64,000 nt of DNA from Eonycteris spelaea (GCA_003508835.1 PUFA01000225.1:1-64000); one strand, 5' to 3'; positions 50,101-63,429 are shown, counted from the stretch's first letter. The notes: generated by a model from the sequence alone, not told the origin. Numbers and translations: made by a program.

Positions 50101-51408
50101 GTTTTGTGAACTTGAGCATATCACTTAGATCTCAGTTATCGTACTTGTAAATTGAGAAACAAAATTATCCCAGTTCAAGTTATATGATGAATGAAATAAA
50201 ATATGATATATTTACTTCAAATTAATAACAATGCTACAAAGCAGAATTATAGATGAAAAAAGATTAGTCATATGTTGATAATTATTGAAGGTGGGTAATA
50301 AAGACATGAGTTCATTTTGTCATCTTTTGCACAAGTTTAAAATTTTTCATAATAAAAAAATTTTAAAGCAGTATAATATTAAACAAATTACAGCCAAAAA
50401 AAAGTAATTCCAATATATGGTAGAAATTCTCTCCTTCTTGTAGGGGTGATGGAATCTCCTAAGTGCTGATCATGTACCACCCAAAAGAAGTTCCACCACT
50501 AGAGTGCTTTAAAAATGGATTCCTAGAAGTTGATAACTTGTTTCTTATAAAGTTTTAACGTGGCCTCCTGGAGGTAGGATATGAAAGAATGCAGGAAGAT
50601 GACAAGATGGACGAAGAGGCAGAAAGATCAAACTTACAGTGGCACTTGGGAGTGGGGGCATTCCACTCCTCAGAGGCATTGCAATAAAAGGTTTTCTCTC
50701 CTACCAGGTGGAAGCCCTTAGTACAAAGATAAGTCCCCAGAATTTGTCCTTCCGTCTCTTGTACAACAAACATGCTATTGTCCACTGGAGGAAGTTTTGC
50801 ACAGCTCTCTGCTGCAAGGGCTGCAAGGACAAAGGAAACAGATTCACTTGGCATACTGTGCGCCATGAGGAAGCTTCTGTTAGATTCCCCCAACCCACTA
50901 TCTTTGTGCTGGATTATTGTTTCTGATTCCTTTTACTCATCCATGTTTGTGTCCATCCACATCCCTCCCTCCCCAAGAATTCCCAAAGTCTTGTTTTCAA
51001 AAGGATAACAGGAATTTCACTCAAATTCAGCCATATGTTATATACTCAGAAGGAAACCATCCCTCTTCCAAATAGCAGCCCTGAAGGTTAAGATTTTGAA
51101 ACTGGTACTGGTTTTGTAGAAGGTGAAAGTAAGCAGGTAGTGACCCACTTCACTGACTAGGATTCATCATTAAATATTTACTAAACCCCCTACACAGAAC
51201 AGAGGATTAGGCTGAGTAATTTGAGATTTTTCAACAAAGCAAATACCTTTCATTGATTTAAATTTCACTAAAACCTGAGAGAGAATGCCTCCTAACCCAC
51301 AAACTGATATCAGTTTACCTTGTAAATTGAGCTTAAGCATATATACATACCATCTGAGCCAGAAATCAGCCACACTACCACGAGATAGCACACAAACCAA
51401 AAAAACAT
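43963..51408 (-). CDS. C4BPB: C4b-binding protein beta chain, complete spliced CDS (6 coding exons)
   Basis: This is the secreted plasma complement regulator subunit. In humans the beta chain binds anticoagulant protein S through its first CCP module and is disulfide-linked to C4BP alpha chains. The coding exons are 51351-51408, 50638-50811, 49359-49535, 45698-45791, 44662-44788 and 43963-44130. They total 798 bases, giving 265 residues plus stop, and every junction phase agrees; the human protein is 252 residues. Visible parts are a hydrophobic signal peptide, three CCP modules with paired Cys and terminal Trp-x-Cys patterns, N-glycosylation sites (NAS, NVS, NWS), and an amphipathic C-terminal helix with the MEELKYSLE motif. 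The start is the Met that opens the signal peptide. Oddities are the loss of one interchain Cys (Gly206), a four-residue insert before it, and a C-terminus about nine residues longer than human. All splice borders are GT-AG and no frameshift was found. The family comparison is from memory. Confidence 0.95.
44662..44788 (-). CDS. C4BPB: C4BPB coding exon 5: second half of CCP3 plus linker
   Basis: This encodes YRLVGTQEQQCVEGEW to LPVCELIQEAPKP, ending CCP3. The linker that follows reads APQTEGEKAL where human reads ECEKAL. That is a gain of four residues, with Gly206 in place of the Cys that forms one interchain disulfide with the alpha chain. The acceptor is ctgttcag and the donor is gtaagt. 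The plus-strand bases around 44670-44690 are unambiguous, so the change does not depend on the exon border. Confidence 0.93.
44800..45690. other. C4BPB intron 4, nothing recognised
   Basis: This is the intron between the two halves of CCP3. No repeat, ORF or RNA gene stands out. Confidence 0.5.
45698..45791 (-). CDS. C4BPB: C4BPB coding exon 4: first half of CCP module 3
   Basis: This short exon encodes DCGPPGNLAHGYFEG to YYCVK. It is the N-terminal half of the third sushi module, which human also splits over two exons. It is too short to stand out as an ORF. The acceptor is ctctcag and the donor is gtaagt; the Arg codon is split AG|A with exon 5. Confidence 0.93.
46260..46440 (+). repeat. 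MIR SINE, diverged
   Basis: MIR-like wording: gagtttgggttctggctctt, then ctaacctgtgagtgggttaa and a right part with attatctctaaggtcc. It lies in C4BPB intron 3. Confidence 0.55.
47440..48180 (+). mobile_element. L1 3' end, old
   Basis: The ORF2 end and 3' UTR of an L1M-type element are visible: accatatgatccagcaattg, ctttattcatattcacca, tgagaggggtgggggaagta, and the ending ttattgtaaatttaagctgc with AAAAAGATAAATAAA. It lies in C4BPB intron 3. Confidence 0.82.
48490..49060 (+). mobile_element. Second old L1 3' end
   Basis: A separate, more diverged L1 3' fragment: gattcagcaattactctgag, cagcattgtttgtaatagca, ttcccatgtatattgttata. It ends in an A run near 49050. It lies in C4BPB intron 3. Confidence 0.65.
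49359..49535 (-). CDS. C4BPB: C4BPB coding exon 3: CCP module 2
   Basis: This encodes GHCPDPVLVNGE through the VCKS end, a complete CCP module nearly identical in layout to human. It has two potential N-glycosylation sites (NVS and NWS). The acceptor is ttcttcag and the donor is A|gtaagt. The Leu codon split with exon 2 and the Arg codon split with exon 4 both join correctly. Confidence 0.95.
50050..50215 (+). repeat. MIR SINE fragment
   Basis: Weak MIR order: gtgaacttgagcatatcact, cttgtaaattgagaaacaaa. It lies in C4BPB intron 2. Confidence 0.5.
50638..50811 (-). CDS. C4BPB: C4BPB coding exon 2: CCP module 1
   Basis: This encodes the first sushi module (AESCAKLPPVDNSMF to the terminal CH), the part that binds protein S in human. 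It has four Cys and a potential N-glycosylation site (NAS). The acceptor chosen is the inner of two tandem AGs nine bases apart, because it reproduces the human Asp-Ala-Glu junction. The outer one at 50821/50822 would add Ala-Leu-Ala in frame. The donor is T|gtaagt. Confidence 0.92.
51351..51408 (-). CDS. C4BPB: C4BPB coding exon 1: start and signal peptide
   Basis: The exon begins at ATG (51408) and encodes MFFWFVCYLVVVWLISGSD plus one base of the next codon. It is a typical hydrophobic secretion signal and closely parallels the human MFFW start. The donor reads G|gtatgt. An in-frame Met 35 codons upstream in the same open stretch is ignored, because the signal peptide starts at the MFFW Met. 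Any untranslated first exon was not identified. Confidence 0.92.
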
Positions 51409-51409
51409 C

Positions 51410-54080
51410 TTGTGATGATCAATTGCTTGAACCAGACTGGAATTAACCCAGCTCAGGCACCTGATTTGGATCAAAATAGATCTTCTAACATTGCTTAAGA
51501 TCAGACCAACCACCTTCTCCTAGGGAAGGGGTTGTATTGATTCTCCTTCCCTAAAAAGAAGGCAAAAAAAAAAAAAAATCTGGAACAGGAAATAAAGACA
51601 GAGAAGGGTGGGAGGGACTTTGCAAAAACCGCAAAGCAGTGGTAAAAGAGATGCCAGTTTTAAAACTCAGTCTCAGAAATTGCCAAGTTCTTTTCATGGA
51701 AATCTAGTTGATCAATCCCTTTGAACAGCAAACTTATCCTTCCACAACAGACTTGGGCCAAAAGGTCTTGCCATGACCTTCACTTCTGTCAATATTTGCC
51801 AGTGTTTATAGTCCACCTTCTGCAACTCTCTCCAGCATTGCAGGTGGAGGAAGGCATGCCAATCCCAGGTGCTTTCCCAAGTAAAACCTAACTCTGGGTG
51901 CTCATCCTCCTTTTTCAAACATCAGATATCCTAAGCTGTGAGCAGCACTGAAGACTGAAAACTCAGGGAAGTTAACTGACCTTACTTGTCTCTGATCTTC
52001 CAGATTTATGTCTTCCCAGCAAGGAGCTGGTCCTGATTGATTTCAAACCTGAGAACTCCCAAGTCCTGGAGTCGTACATTGTCCTCATTTGCCAGGTCTG
52101 CGCCAGACTTCCCATTCTGAGGGCCTCCCTGGGGCCCGCAGGAGTTGGCCTGAATTGGGAGTCAGCCAAATGAACTGAGAGAGAGAGAGAGATGAGGAAA
52201 ATGCTTTGATATCAGGAATTCGATCATGTAAAATTGTTTTGGGGCTCTCATAGCTTTTTGTTCTTGACTATTACAATGATTAGAGTTGTCCATGCTCCAA
52301 TTATAAAACTGGGGTAAAATTCCTACAAAATTTTAGATTTTAGAAAAAAAATAAATATAAAGTATAAGGGCACAGTAAGGTGTCAAATGTTATTCTTTTC
52401 CCCATCTATTAGCATTACTGTGTAATGATTTGTTCATGTCTTTCTCCTCCGCTAGACAACTCCAGGACAGAGAATCTGCCTTGTTTGTGTGTGTTCCTTT
52501 TTTCTGCACTCCAGAATGCAAAGTAGAAATGTCTGCTAAGTGAGTTAAAGCAATGCAGGATACACGAAAAGAACACAGTCATCCAAAAACTCTACCACCG
52601 CCTCTCAAAGCCACACTGATAATTTATCATTTATTATATACTGCCTTTATGGTTTTTCCACATCTTATATTTGCTCAACTAATATATGGGCTCCTAGAGT
52701 ACAAGCACCTCTTAAGTATAATTTTCAAAAAGTTAATCACATGACACTCACATAAATATAAAATGAGTATGCGTCAAAGATTTTTACTCAACTCATTAAT
52801 TAATGAGGGGGCCATTAAGACATTACAAGTAGTTCAGAGAATTTGAGAAACAGATTTATATAGTTAGTCAATCAAAGACATTCTGAAATGACTTTTTTAA
52901 TAGGTGCAAAAATGGCTATATCATACAGGGCAATAAACTTTAATATTTGGAATCAGTTTTTTTAATTGATGGAAATTAATTGAATCTGCTGGATAAAATT
53001 AATTTGCTTTGCTATGATCATAATCATTTGCATTCTTATCCATTTCTACAAATTAACCTCTACTCTCATTGCCTAATTAATAGAAAGCCTAATTAATAGA
53101 AAGTCAATCACAATTATACACCCATATGGAATCAATAATCCCCAGAGAAGGTCTTTTAGACAATACTCAGGATTCCACTGGAAAGTTTCTCCAATGATCT
53201 CTTTTTGCCCATTTCTAGGCTTTGAGTAATTTTTATTAGCACACACATATTCTACTTCTTGAGGAATACGTGTTTCTCAGGATCTAACATACATAATGTT
53301 TTACAACAAATGATTTTTAAAAGTGAAAGAAAATTTTGTTCATTCCTACATAAACATGGGCATAATAAAATAGATTATTACAATAGGAAATAATTGCAAA
53401 CAGTTCATCTCAATGGTTTATTCAGATTCAGAATTATTAGGACTTTAGAAAGGTGCTATATTTCTTATAACATTCTTTTACTAACATTTCTCCATTAAAT
53501 GTAAAAATATTTACACTAAGTGGACTAGACAGAGATTAGAAATACCCTCACACAGTTCAAGTCAGGTTTTGCTGTCAAATAAACTAGAAGAAAACTTTTT
53601 TTTCAAAGCTATTTAGATTTTGGAATTACATATAAGGGGTTATGAAATCATGTTTTATTATGAGTGTCCAAGGTTGAATAAATTAATAAATAAGCCCTTT
53701 TAGACCTTTGAGCATTAAGAACAATGTGATCTAATCCAGATTGCTTTCTGGAGAACTGGGGTAATAGGTCAGGAGCAGAAGTTGCACTCACATTGGTTTG
53801 ATTGCTTTACAAAGGAATGAGCAGGCAGTAATTAGTGGAAATGATTAGAAAGTGAGGGACAAAGAGTTAGAAATACAAGTCAGCAATGCATGGCGGGGGA
53901 TGGGGGGAAGAGTTGTGGGTAGTTAAACGAGGGACACATGCTGTGTGAGAGACTGTAAGAGAATTGCAAGATGATTTTAAGAAGTTCTACAATATGTTAT
54001 AAATAGATTCCCTTTGGTCTTTGTCAAGATAATTCAGAAAAGATTTAAACTGCTTCTCCAATTATTTTTACATATAGACA
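51410..54080. other. C4BPB 5' flank, no gene recognised
   Basis: This holds the C4BPB promoter and any untranslated first exon, neither identifiable by eye. There is an A run at 51567-51580 and a short (GA)n near 52178-52191. The rest is AT-rich, with no coding exon. Confidence 0.4.
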
Positions 54081-54329
54081 TGATAGTTCTTCAATGTCTC
54101 ACCAGGAAAAACATTGGACCAGAAAAGTAGTTTTCATGCAGATTACATGAGAATAAAACTAATATAAATTTTCTAAAGGTCAAATTGTTCATGAAATATT
54201 TTAGTATAAGCTTTGAGTGTGAGTCAAGATCAGACTTGATGAATGAAAACTACTAAGTGATGGCAGCATAACCGCAAAGATTACCACTGCCAGCTTTGTC
54301 ACATCCCTGCAGGCCTGCTACAAATCCTT

Positions 54330-54790
54330 GCTGCCTCCTGAAGCAGATTCCTATTCGTTACCAATGTCCATTTCGTCCTTCTTTAGTAATTAAACCCCAT
54401 AATTATAGCTGGTACAAGGCCACGTGGAATTCAAAACAAAAACAAAAACATTTCCAGCTTGCCTTGCAGCTCTATAGCCATTTGACTAAGTTTTGGCCAA
54501 CGGGATGTTGTGAGCGTAAGTGTTGTGTGTAGCATCTAGAAAATATCCTTTGAAAAATTAGTATGACCTTTTTTGCTCCTTTCTGCGATTGGAATGTAGA
54601 CATGATTCCCGTAGCTTGAGTAGCTAGCTATATTGTGCTATGAGGTAGAATCCAATGCATTTTGATGATGACAAGCTAACATGTTAGAAGGACCTGGGTC
54701 CTTGATGATTGAGGAAGCTCCATTCCAATTCTAGACTGCTTATCTCCAAACTTCACTGTAGGTGACATATATAACGTGCTAGTATTTTGA
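54330..54790 (+). repeat. MaLR/MLT-like LTR fragment (tentative)
   Basis: The passage ccagcttgccttgcagctct, gactaagttttggccaacgg, ttggaatgtagacatgattc and acctgggtccttgatgattg recalls a common old mammalian LTR. The family assignment is from memory and uncertain. Confidence 0.4.
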
Positions 54791-54799
54791 GTTTGCTGA

Positions 54800-57000
54800 C
54801 ACTTTCTGTCATATATAAGGTGCTAGTATTTTGGAACACCTTCAGCTGAAACCAACTCTACTCTGAAACACTGATAAGTGCAAGAAAGTAAGGGTCAAAC
54901 CATCATTTGAGTAAAATGACCAGAAAAGAATGTTTAATAGACTTTATTAAATCGTGCCCAGAGATTATTTCCCATCTCAACCATAAACTCTGAAAAGGCA
55001 ATGGATAGAAGAGGAGAGCTCCTAGGAAGTAAAATCTAAATGTAAACAATAAGGTAAGTGGGGTCAGTAATGAAGAGAATCCAAATGGATCAACAAGCTC
55101 TTTTCTGAAATTAAGCTGGATGGTCAGTGAAAGGTATCACTCTTTTTGAAACTAGACCTCATTACAGCTGGAATGCTGCTTCCCAAGGGTTCCTCTGCTT
55201 CTGAAATTATTTTACTTAATTGCAAGGAGAAACTCACCTATAGGACCTAATCTAGTTTTCACAGATAAGGTATTGTGTACAACCAAAACGAGTATTTAAA
55301 TGCCTTTGGGAATTCAGAAGGGCCTTCTGAAGAGTTGATCTTCCTGTAATGACTAAAGTAATGCAGCTGGCATTGGCTTAATGAGAATAAAAGACTGTGC
55401 CTTTAAGTTTTTAAGAAAAAGAAAATATTACTCTCATTAGTGATGCTATCTCTCTACACTCCATTCAAATTCTTAAATATTCCACTATGTCCAGTAAAAA
55501 AAGGGAGCATTTCAGAATTCACATATTCTCTTTTGCTTAAAAGTTATTATTAAATGGATATCTCTTGACTTTCTCAAAAAAAAATTTTTTTTTAAGGGAA
55601 ATGGCATGCACATATTAACTAACCCCTAGTTTCCTACCCTGAGGTCCAGACATGGGTTTCAGGTCATGACCTCCCCTAAACTATATGCAAAACTTACACG
55701 TGTCTGCCTTTCACTGGATAGAGTCCTTCACTTTTGTCAAATTCTCAAATGAGTTCATGACAATGTAGTTTGGATGGTGCAGAATATGTCAGACCATAAA
55801 AGCATGGTGATGAGCTATAGCCAGACTGCCACAGGAAGTGCCAGCACGGTTGTCACCAACAAGGGCAAGGCTGACCCTCCTCACAGTGAGTCCCTAATGA
55901 AGACTCTGGAGAGGCTGAAGACATGATGTAATAGTTAAGGCTACAGAAATAAAAGAAATAATGACGTCACCCAACACTGGAGCACTCTCTGAGTAGTCAT
56001 TTTCTAATCCTGGTATCTTTGTTCTCAGCTACATATAAAAATAATAGTATGTTGTGTGTTTGTTGGGCCTTCAGTTTTGCAAATCTTACTGTTTACCTGC
56101 TTCTGAGTGATGGGCTTTGATAAAAACTCCATCAGTATTTAGGTGAATCACTCAATAAAGGTGTTCATTCACCTATCTGTAAAACAGGCTGAATGATCTC
56201 AGACACTCCTAGCCTTCTACAAATGGTGGCTTGGTTGTTGTTGAATAAGAAAACTTTTAAAGGTACTTGGAGATCTTTCCAAGGAAAATACAGCCCTGAC
56301 AGCCCCACCCCCACAATTGTTATTCCTCCGATATATTGTTAGAGTTCAATACATTTAGCAATACTTATCACTACTACCTCTCACTTAATTGCAAACTTGG
56401 AGAATTTATAAATCATTCTCATGCTATCAGAGACCTTTGACTTACAGAACTTGTAATTGCTGTTTTATTTTATCTTTATTGCTATTAACCCTAAAGAAAG
56501 TGTGCCAAGTTCCTTTATCATAAACATTTACATAGCTATAATCAAATAGTGGTTTTGCTCAAGGTCACTCATAAGTGGGAAGGCATCCCCAGTAGGGGGG
56601 ATGGGTTACAGAACTGCTGTTAACTATTTCCTTTCCAATAATAAACTTTAGAAAGAGCAGAGGGACTTTGTTTCAGCCACTGCATGGTAACGATAGGTGA
56701 TCATTAAATATTTGTTCAAGAAATTTAGAAAGCTCTAGAGTGTTGATGATGCATGATAGCAATGATCCCACTGGTATTATTTGGAAATGCTAATGGAACT
56801 TGATATAGGCAGAAGCCACCAGTTGGAAATATATACACGATAATTTGAGAATCATTTTAAAGAAGCTAGTTTCAAACACATTTTACATGATAATATTTTG
56901 TGTATGTATAATGTATCAAATGTTATCTTGTGTGTGATTTTAAAAATTATATTTTTAATTAAAAATAACTTTTATTGTATTTATTATGAAAGCAATACAT
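54800..57000. other. Intergenic sequence, nothing recognised
   Basis: No gene or clear repeat was recognised. A MIR-like piece may lie at 56100-56260 but is too weak to call. Confidence 0.4.
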
Positions 57001-59529
57001 ATTACATATTTTAGCAGAATTTTATTTATCCAGGAGATAAACTTTTCTCCAGAGAAATGTCTCTTGATTTATACTTATAATAAAAATCAATGAGAAAAAA
57101 AAAGTATTCAATGAAATCCGCTGTGCCTTAACATAGATATTATCCTTTTACAGAAGACAGATGCTTATATTCTGGAAATTTAATTTAAGTTATTATGGAC
57201 ATTAGACTTGAAAACTCAAGCTACCTAAATTTCTACCAAAAAACTGACAACACAAAGTACCTTATATTCTGATTAAATACAGCAAACATTAATATGGGAA
57301 CTTAAAGATACCATACATGGATGAATAAATAACTAAATAAAAACATTATCTCATCAACAAAAGGCAGTACATACTGATGCAGAAAGAAACTTGCATCACA
57401 AGAACAAAATCATTACAGCACAGCATGTTACGTGCAGCCAGATGAAAATCACCTGCGACAGAGTAGTCAGGAGCCTTTCCGAAGGCACCTTTCTGCAAAT
57501 AAAGAAAGCTCCTAGTCGCTGGACGCTGAACTGCCTGCAGCCCAGCTCATCTCATCTTAGGCAACAGCCACGTATCATCCACAGTATAAAAGAACCATTT
57601 GGGAAAAGCTACATTTCATTACTTGTCTTGCTACTCACCCTCTTGCCCAGCAAGTGGGCATCTAAATAAAAGGGGAAAATGTAAAAAGCTAAAAATTCAC
57701 CATTCTTAAAAAAAAATAAATGATTTTGCTTGTAAGATACAATATCCTTTGAAGCTTCCATCCTCCTTCAGGAGGAGTGACCTATTAAAATCACAACTAC
57801 AGAGACCTATTTGTACATCTGACAATCACTGATCTAAGGAATAATTACCTGGCTTATCTTTAAGGGAAGCCAAATGACTAACGCACTGAGGGCATGGTTC
57901 CTTCTGCACTCCTGATGTTTATATGAGAGACTGGTAGACCACAAAAGTGACTATCTAAGAAGCAGTCATCAGAAGACCAGAGGCTTTTAAAGTCACAGCC
58001 GTAGCTTTCTTAAGAACCATATCATAATGACAAACCCCACAAAAGGACATGTCTCCCTGCACCTGTTTTGAAACCAAAAGAACTCGCTGATAGTTGATTC
58101 CCAAGGAACCTCCTTTGGCTCTTCATGGGATGTAGACAGCACCCTACTTTTCTCTCCAGCCTTCACGCCCAATCACCAGAGAGAACATTAGCCCTCTTCA
58201 GAGGCACACAGCATCAGGTAGCAAACACAGCAACTACAAAAGAGAACTTAGAAGATGGGGACCCATTTGAGGGAGTCTTACAGTCAGATCCTGTCTTCAA
58301 GGGGCCTGAAACAAGAAAAACTTCTCTAAACAGAAAAGTTACTACTGACACTGCTCTTCCATCGCCACAGAACAGACGTTTTAAGGACTGACTTCCTCAG
58401 ATATCCTCCATTTATCTGGTGAATTTGTCTGTTTCCAATGTGACAAAAAGTGAGTACTAACTTATGTAAATTGTACTCTATCCTGCTCACTTGGAATGGA
58501 TGCAGAGACCAGGCAGGCTTGCTGGAGTTCAGCTCTCTCACTTGAAAAAAAAAACAAAAACAAAAACAAACAAACAAAAAAAAACCTAAAGAGATGCATC
58601 TGCACTATAGGCAAAGAATAGCCAGCTAAGAATAATCACAGGTAGGATGTTAAGTGCTAAAACAGAACAAGATTGGCCAACTTGGGTCAAAGCCAACAAA
58701 GAGATCACAAAAATTAACCAGTTCAGTCTGTTAAATGTTTTGAGGCACAAAGTTTTTTAGTGTACTTGATATTCCCATTAAGCATGAAGGAGAGAAATGT
58801 GGTGTTTTTCCAGGCCTCATCCTGGTGTCCCCAAATGTCCAATCCCCACTTCAATTTCTGTTCGAGCCTTGGTAGAGCTGACATTCAAGCTTTTCAGTAG
58901 ATCCCAGTCCCCCGGAGAGGTCTGGCCTCAGCTGCCACATCGTTATGAGAGCAATGAGAGGGATGCCAGAGAAGAGTGTCTAGGCACAGCCAGGGAGGTC
59001 TCTGCCTAGGAGCCAGAGAGGAAGAGAAACAAAGCCATTAATTACACTACTGCCAAATGGCAAATAGAGAAAAGGAGAGCAGAATCCCGCCCAACCCTTC
59101 TACTGCTCCCTCCCACCGCCCACATCCGTGTACAGGCGTGCACACACTGGTATGCTTGCACACATCCCTTTACTCTTGGGAGTCAGACAAACTCTCATAA
59201 CGTAGCCGAGGGCTTCTTTCCCGAGACCGACCTTGGGCTATGTCAGACCAGGCATTCCTGTCGGACCTGAACTGCAAGCTACATACCCAAGATATGAGGC
59301 AGAAGCTGTAGGGAGCCCTGTGGTAAAAGGAGAGTATGTAGGCTCCATCAACCAAAACACCATGCCAAGAAGGTGACACTGCAGTCAGAGGCTACTTGGC
59401 TCCTGAGGAGGGACTCTACTATTGTAATTATCCCAGTCCATCCTGAAATCAGTCACCAGAGCAGAAATCAACTTCTTCCCATAAATTGGGATTTAACATT
59501 TAAGCTTGTGAAAAATTCTTCCTCCTAGG

Positions 59530-59665
59530 ACAGTATTTCTAACATGTTAAGTGTGCATTTGAATCATTGGGTAGTCATTCCTGTTAAGAGAAGGATTCTG
59601 ATTCAGTAGGCCTGGGATGGGGCCCAAGAGTCTGCATATCTAATAAGCTCAGGGCCCTTATTCAG
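59530..59665 (+). mobile_element. MER5-type hAT DNA transposon fragment
   Basis: The wording gtgtgcatttgaatcattgg, gattctgattcagtaggcct, gggatggggcccaagagtct and gcatatctaataagctcagg follows the MER5A consensus as remembered. It is non-autonomous and inactive. Confidence 0.75.
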
Positions 59666-62600
59666 GTAAAAAGGAATAACCTGAATGGTGACACAATTCC
59701 ACCTGCATTTCCTGTCCCAGAAAAAGTTAAAACACCAGTTTATCCCACTGGCTATCTCTTTAGAAACAGGCAGGTCATATTTCAGAAGGAACAGCTCACT
59801 AAATTGTAAGAGATCTCCAAAGTTCTTCCTTACAGTAAATGAATTACGTATTGTTAATAGGAGTCACAGCACAGTGTGATCAAAGGTAATTTTTTTCTTA
59901 ATTCTTGTAGAGGTGCCAAAAAGTACACACAGCTCCCAGTGAAGTTCACGTGCCTTCCATAATGTCCTTCCCATCTTCCCCAGAAGGTGGTGAAAGAGAG
60001 CCATGCCTAAGTTAAGGACTCCAGTCACACTGTGAAATGGCGGGCTTTGGCTTGTCTGAGGCTCAGAGGCAAAGTTTTGTGGGTGGCGGAATGGGTGGAG
60101 AACACAACCCAAAATTCAAAACAAAAAATCCAGAAGCCTTCTGATAGGTTCAAATTACTCGATAATTTTATTTACCCATTCTACACACGCACACAACATG
60201 TTTCATATACAGTTATACACACCTTATGTGAATCTAAGTAGCATATTTTGATATTGGTGTCACCAGATTAAATTGGAATGCTGCCAAGAACTTATATCCC
60301 TTCTTTCAACAGAGCTGTGCCTAGGAAATCAGCAGGATAACTCTGTTGTTTGGGTTCCTAATTTAGTCCATTTCCTTTCAACCCAGTAGTGCTCAGCTCA
60401 CTTCCAACCCCCTCCAAAGGGCACAGTTGGTGATCGGTCCTCTGTATCTGCCGCAGCAAAACCATCACCACACCAGAATGAGTTGATCCTGCTTCTTCAA
60501 CACAATAAAAAAATACACACAAGCAATTCAGATACAAAAATATTGAGTAGGTAAATATTGGTCACAGATCCTCAGTGAAAGGCTTACTGGAAAGAATATT
60601 TGCCACTCCTTAAAATCAATTTTTGAATGCAAAATTTCCTTTACATTTTTATTTATTATGAGTAAAAGCCAAATGCATGGCAAATTATAAACAGAAGCAT
60701 TTCCAGTGGAGTGCTACCTTCCATAACAGGGACGCTGAGGACACAGAAGTTTCAGAAATGAATGGTGAAAGTGAAATCCTGCCTAGGAATGGAGGGATGG
60801 ATGGGGTGACTTCAAGTAGAGCAACGATTTCAGGCTCTGAGCAGGCATTTCCTTGGCTGAGTTTATAAAATATCATACAAATGATGTTCAACCTTCGTTT
60901 TCTACAAAATGATGGCATTTTTGGCTGCTACACTAAAAGAAATGTCTATTAAAATTCATAGTGTACAAAACTAATCTCCTAAAGAAAACATGTGGAGTAT
61001 TTACTTCCTTTCATTGTAGGACCTGTACAACAGAGAATTACAATGATATACATACACTTCCAACTGGTACAATCAGAAAACAGACTGTCAGCTGACAGTC
61101 CTAGTACAGTTGGTTATTCAGCATACAGACCCTACTAGAGTTTGTCAGTCAGCATACAAATCCTTTTAGAATCTGTCAGTTAGAATATAGATACCACTAG
61201 AGTCTTCTGAACAATGTGAGTCTAAACTAAATTCCTGGACATCTTTCTGATGTCTGAGTCACCTCTATCGGAAGTCGGAGATCAAGCCTGTTAAATCTAA
61301 GTCAATCATTATATAATTTTTAAAATTCAAATATTTTAGAACACAAAGAAGTCAAAATGCATATTGGAAAACTTGGGTAAATTTATCAAATTTCTTGAAA
61401 ACAAACACAACATGGCTTCTGGGTAGCAAAGGCAATGGAATGTGCCTAAAACTATATATAACCCAGATAAGGTTCTCTCAGTTCTGAGATCATTTTTCTC
61501 TTGTCCTTTGGCTACCCCAAGCACCCATGAGTTTCTCTGGAACTCAGATCTTCTGCTCACAGAAAAACCATAAGATGGATTTATTTCCAAACAGCTATAT
61601 CAAATTTCTTGAAAATGCCAGTACCTCTGAAGATCAAGTGGGTTGCAAAGAACACCTAGAACCTCACAGGAAACAGTCTAGGAATACAAATACGTTGTAT
61701 TCCTAATTCTAACTTCTTGGGGGGAAAAACATACACAATAAGACCCCTTAGCACAAAGCTTTTGAAAGATTTTCTTTTTCTACTTTCCAATTGAATGTAA
61801 AACAATCCCCTTTCAAAACAAAACCCAAAACAATACAGATAAGTAACAGCTAAATTCCAATCTGAGTATTAGAAAATAGAAAGAGAAGCTTTAAATTAAT
61901 CTGCATTAGCCTCTTTCAAGTCTGTCACTGAATTCCTCATTTGGCTTTAAAGCAAGAAAACGAAAACAGAATATATAATGATTTTCCTTTCCCTATTTTA
62001 TATCAATAGGTTAAATGCTAAACCATTCACCAATTTCTCCCATAACAAAACTGAAAATCTCAGCAAAAAGTACTCTGGAGTCCATCCTTTCTTTGTAGGA
62101 TTTATGATACAGACATAATCATAATAATATGTATATATTCCCAACACATTCAAATAAGAACGGCAGAGGATGACAGGAAAGAAAAGATAGGAAGTAGGAC
62201 TTCTCTAAAATTTGGAGTACAAGCTCTATTCCAGTCTACGTTTTCTTGGCTTCTTCCTGCTGAAACTTCTCTGGAGAGACCTTGCCCTATCTGAGACTAA
62301 TAAGACCACCACAGGCTCCTCTTCTGGGGGAAGCAAACTAGCAGATGGGAAGAGCGGAGAAATCATTAACATGAACATCCCAGTGACCTGTGGCTAATGC
62401 TGGGGTTTGCAACGAGGTGACATAACGCTAGTTCATTAGAGACTTCTTTCTCTAAGAGTATGTACAGTTCAAATCCAAAGTCTTTGGGTCAAAATGTTCC
62501 TTCTTCTCATTCATTAGCACTGACCACACAGCCGGAGGAAAGACTAAATGAATGATCATTTGGGCTAAAGATACCACAAGTCAGTTAGATAAGGCAACCT

Positions 62601-63429
62601 CATAAAAGTGCCATACGGACCTCCTAGACCATGCCTCATTCTAACATGGGGGGGGGGGGAGAGGGCATTCCCCCCTCACCACTCTTTTAGTCTCATGGCC
62701 ATAGGACAAGAGAAAAGTCAGAAGTAATCTGTACTCCACTTCAGTGTCCACACTTACAGACTCACAGCAGTGCTCTTCTGTAAATGTTCACTATTATAAA
62801 TTACATGCCCCGTCTCTAAAACAACCTTCTTCAGGACAAGCACATTTTCTTCTATTTCTGTGTACCCTTCCCCACCCCACCCCCACCCTTGCCCAGCCGT
62901 AAGCCCCACAAACTAAGACACTAAGTACATGTTATGTAAATGGCTAAACAGGAAGAGCACATTACTTTACACCTTGGGCACGCTTTCAAGCAGAACCTAG
63001 GCAAGCAGCTTCTAGTACCTGGCAGTGCTGTCCTAGTCAAGATATAAGAATAAAACACTCGAGGTCGCCAGTCAGTTGCCTGTGCTGATAACTTTTATCT
63101 TCTTACTGGTTTTATGTCAGTGCCTATCTCCAGGGTGCTTAAAATTCCCAGCTATCATTCAAGGACGGTTATTTATGTCGCAATTTCTTCCACATCATCA
63201 TGCAACGTCAATGGTTAAAGATGGAACTAGAACCTAGAATAACCCTCTAAAACACGGCAGCCTGATTTCGATGGGATCACCTCACTTAATACAGCGATCT
63301 GCTGAACACTTAACTCCAAAGAACTGTCCTTGAAGAACCATGGGGAATTCAGAATTCCTAGGTTGATGTTTTGTCCAAGGAAATACTATCCCATATTTTT
63401 CTACCCAACTTCATAAAATGGAGTTTCAC

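Noticed and set aside
57391..57669. 92-codon plus-strand ORF
   Set aside because: No recognisable domain, no splice context, and opposite to the inferred transcript. No support for coding.
59170..59379. Minus-strand open frame with an Arg/Ser-rich end, as a possible exon
   Set aside because: No family was recognised, there is no convincing acceptor upstream, and it lies in the presumed UTR block. It looks like chance.
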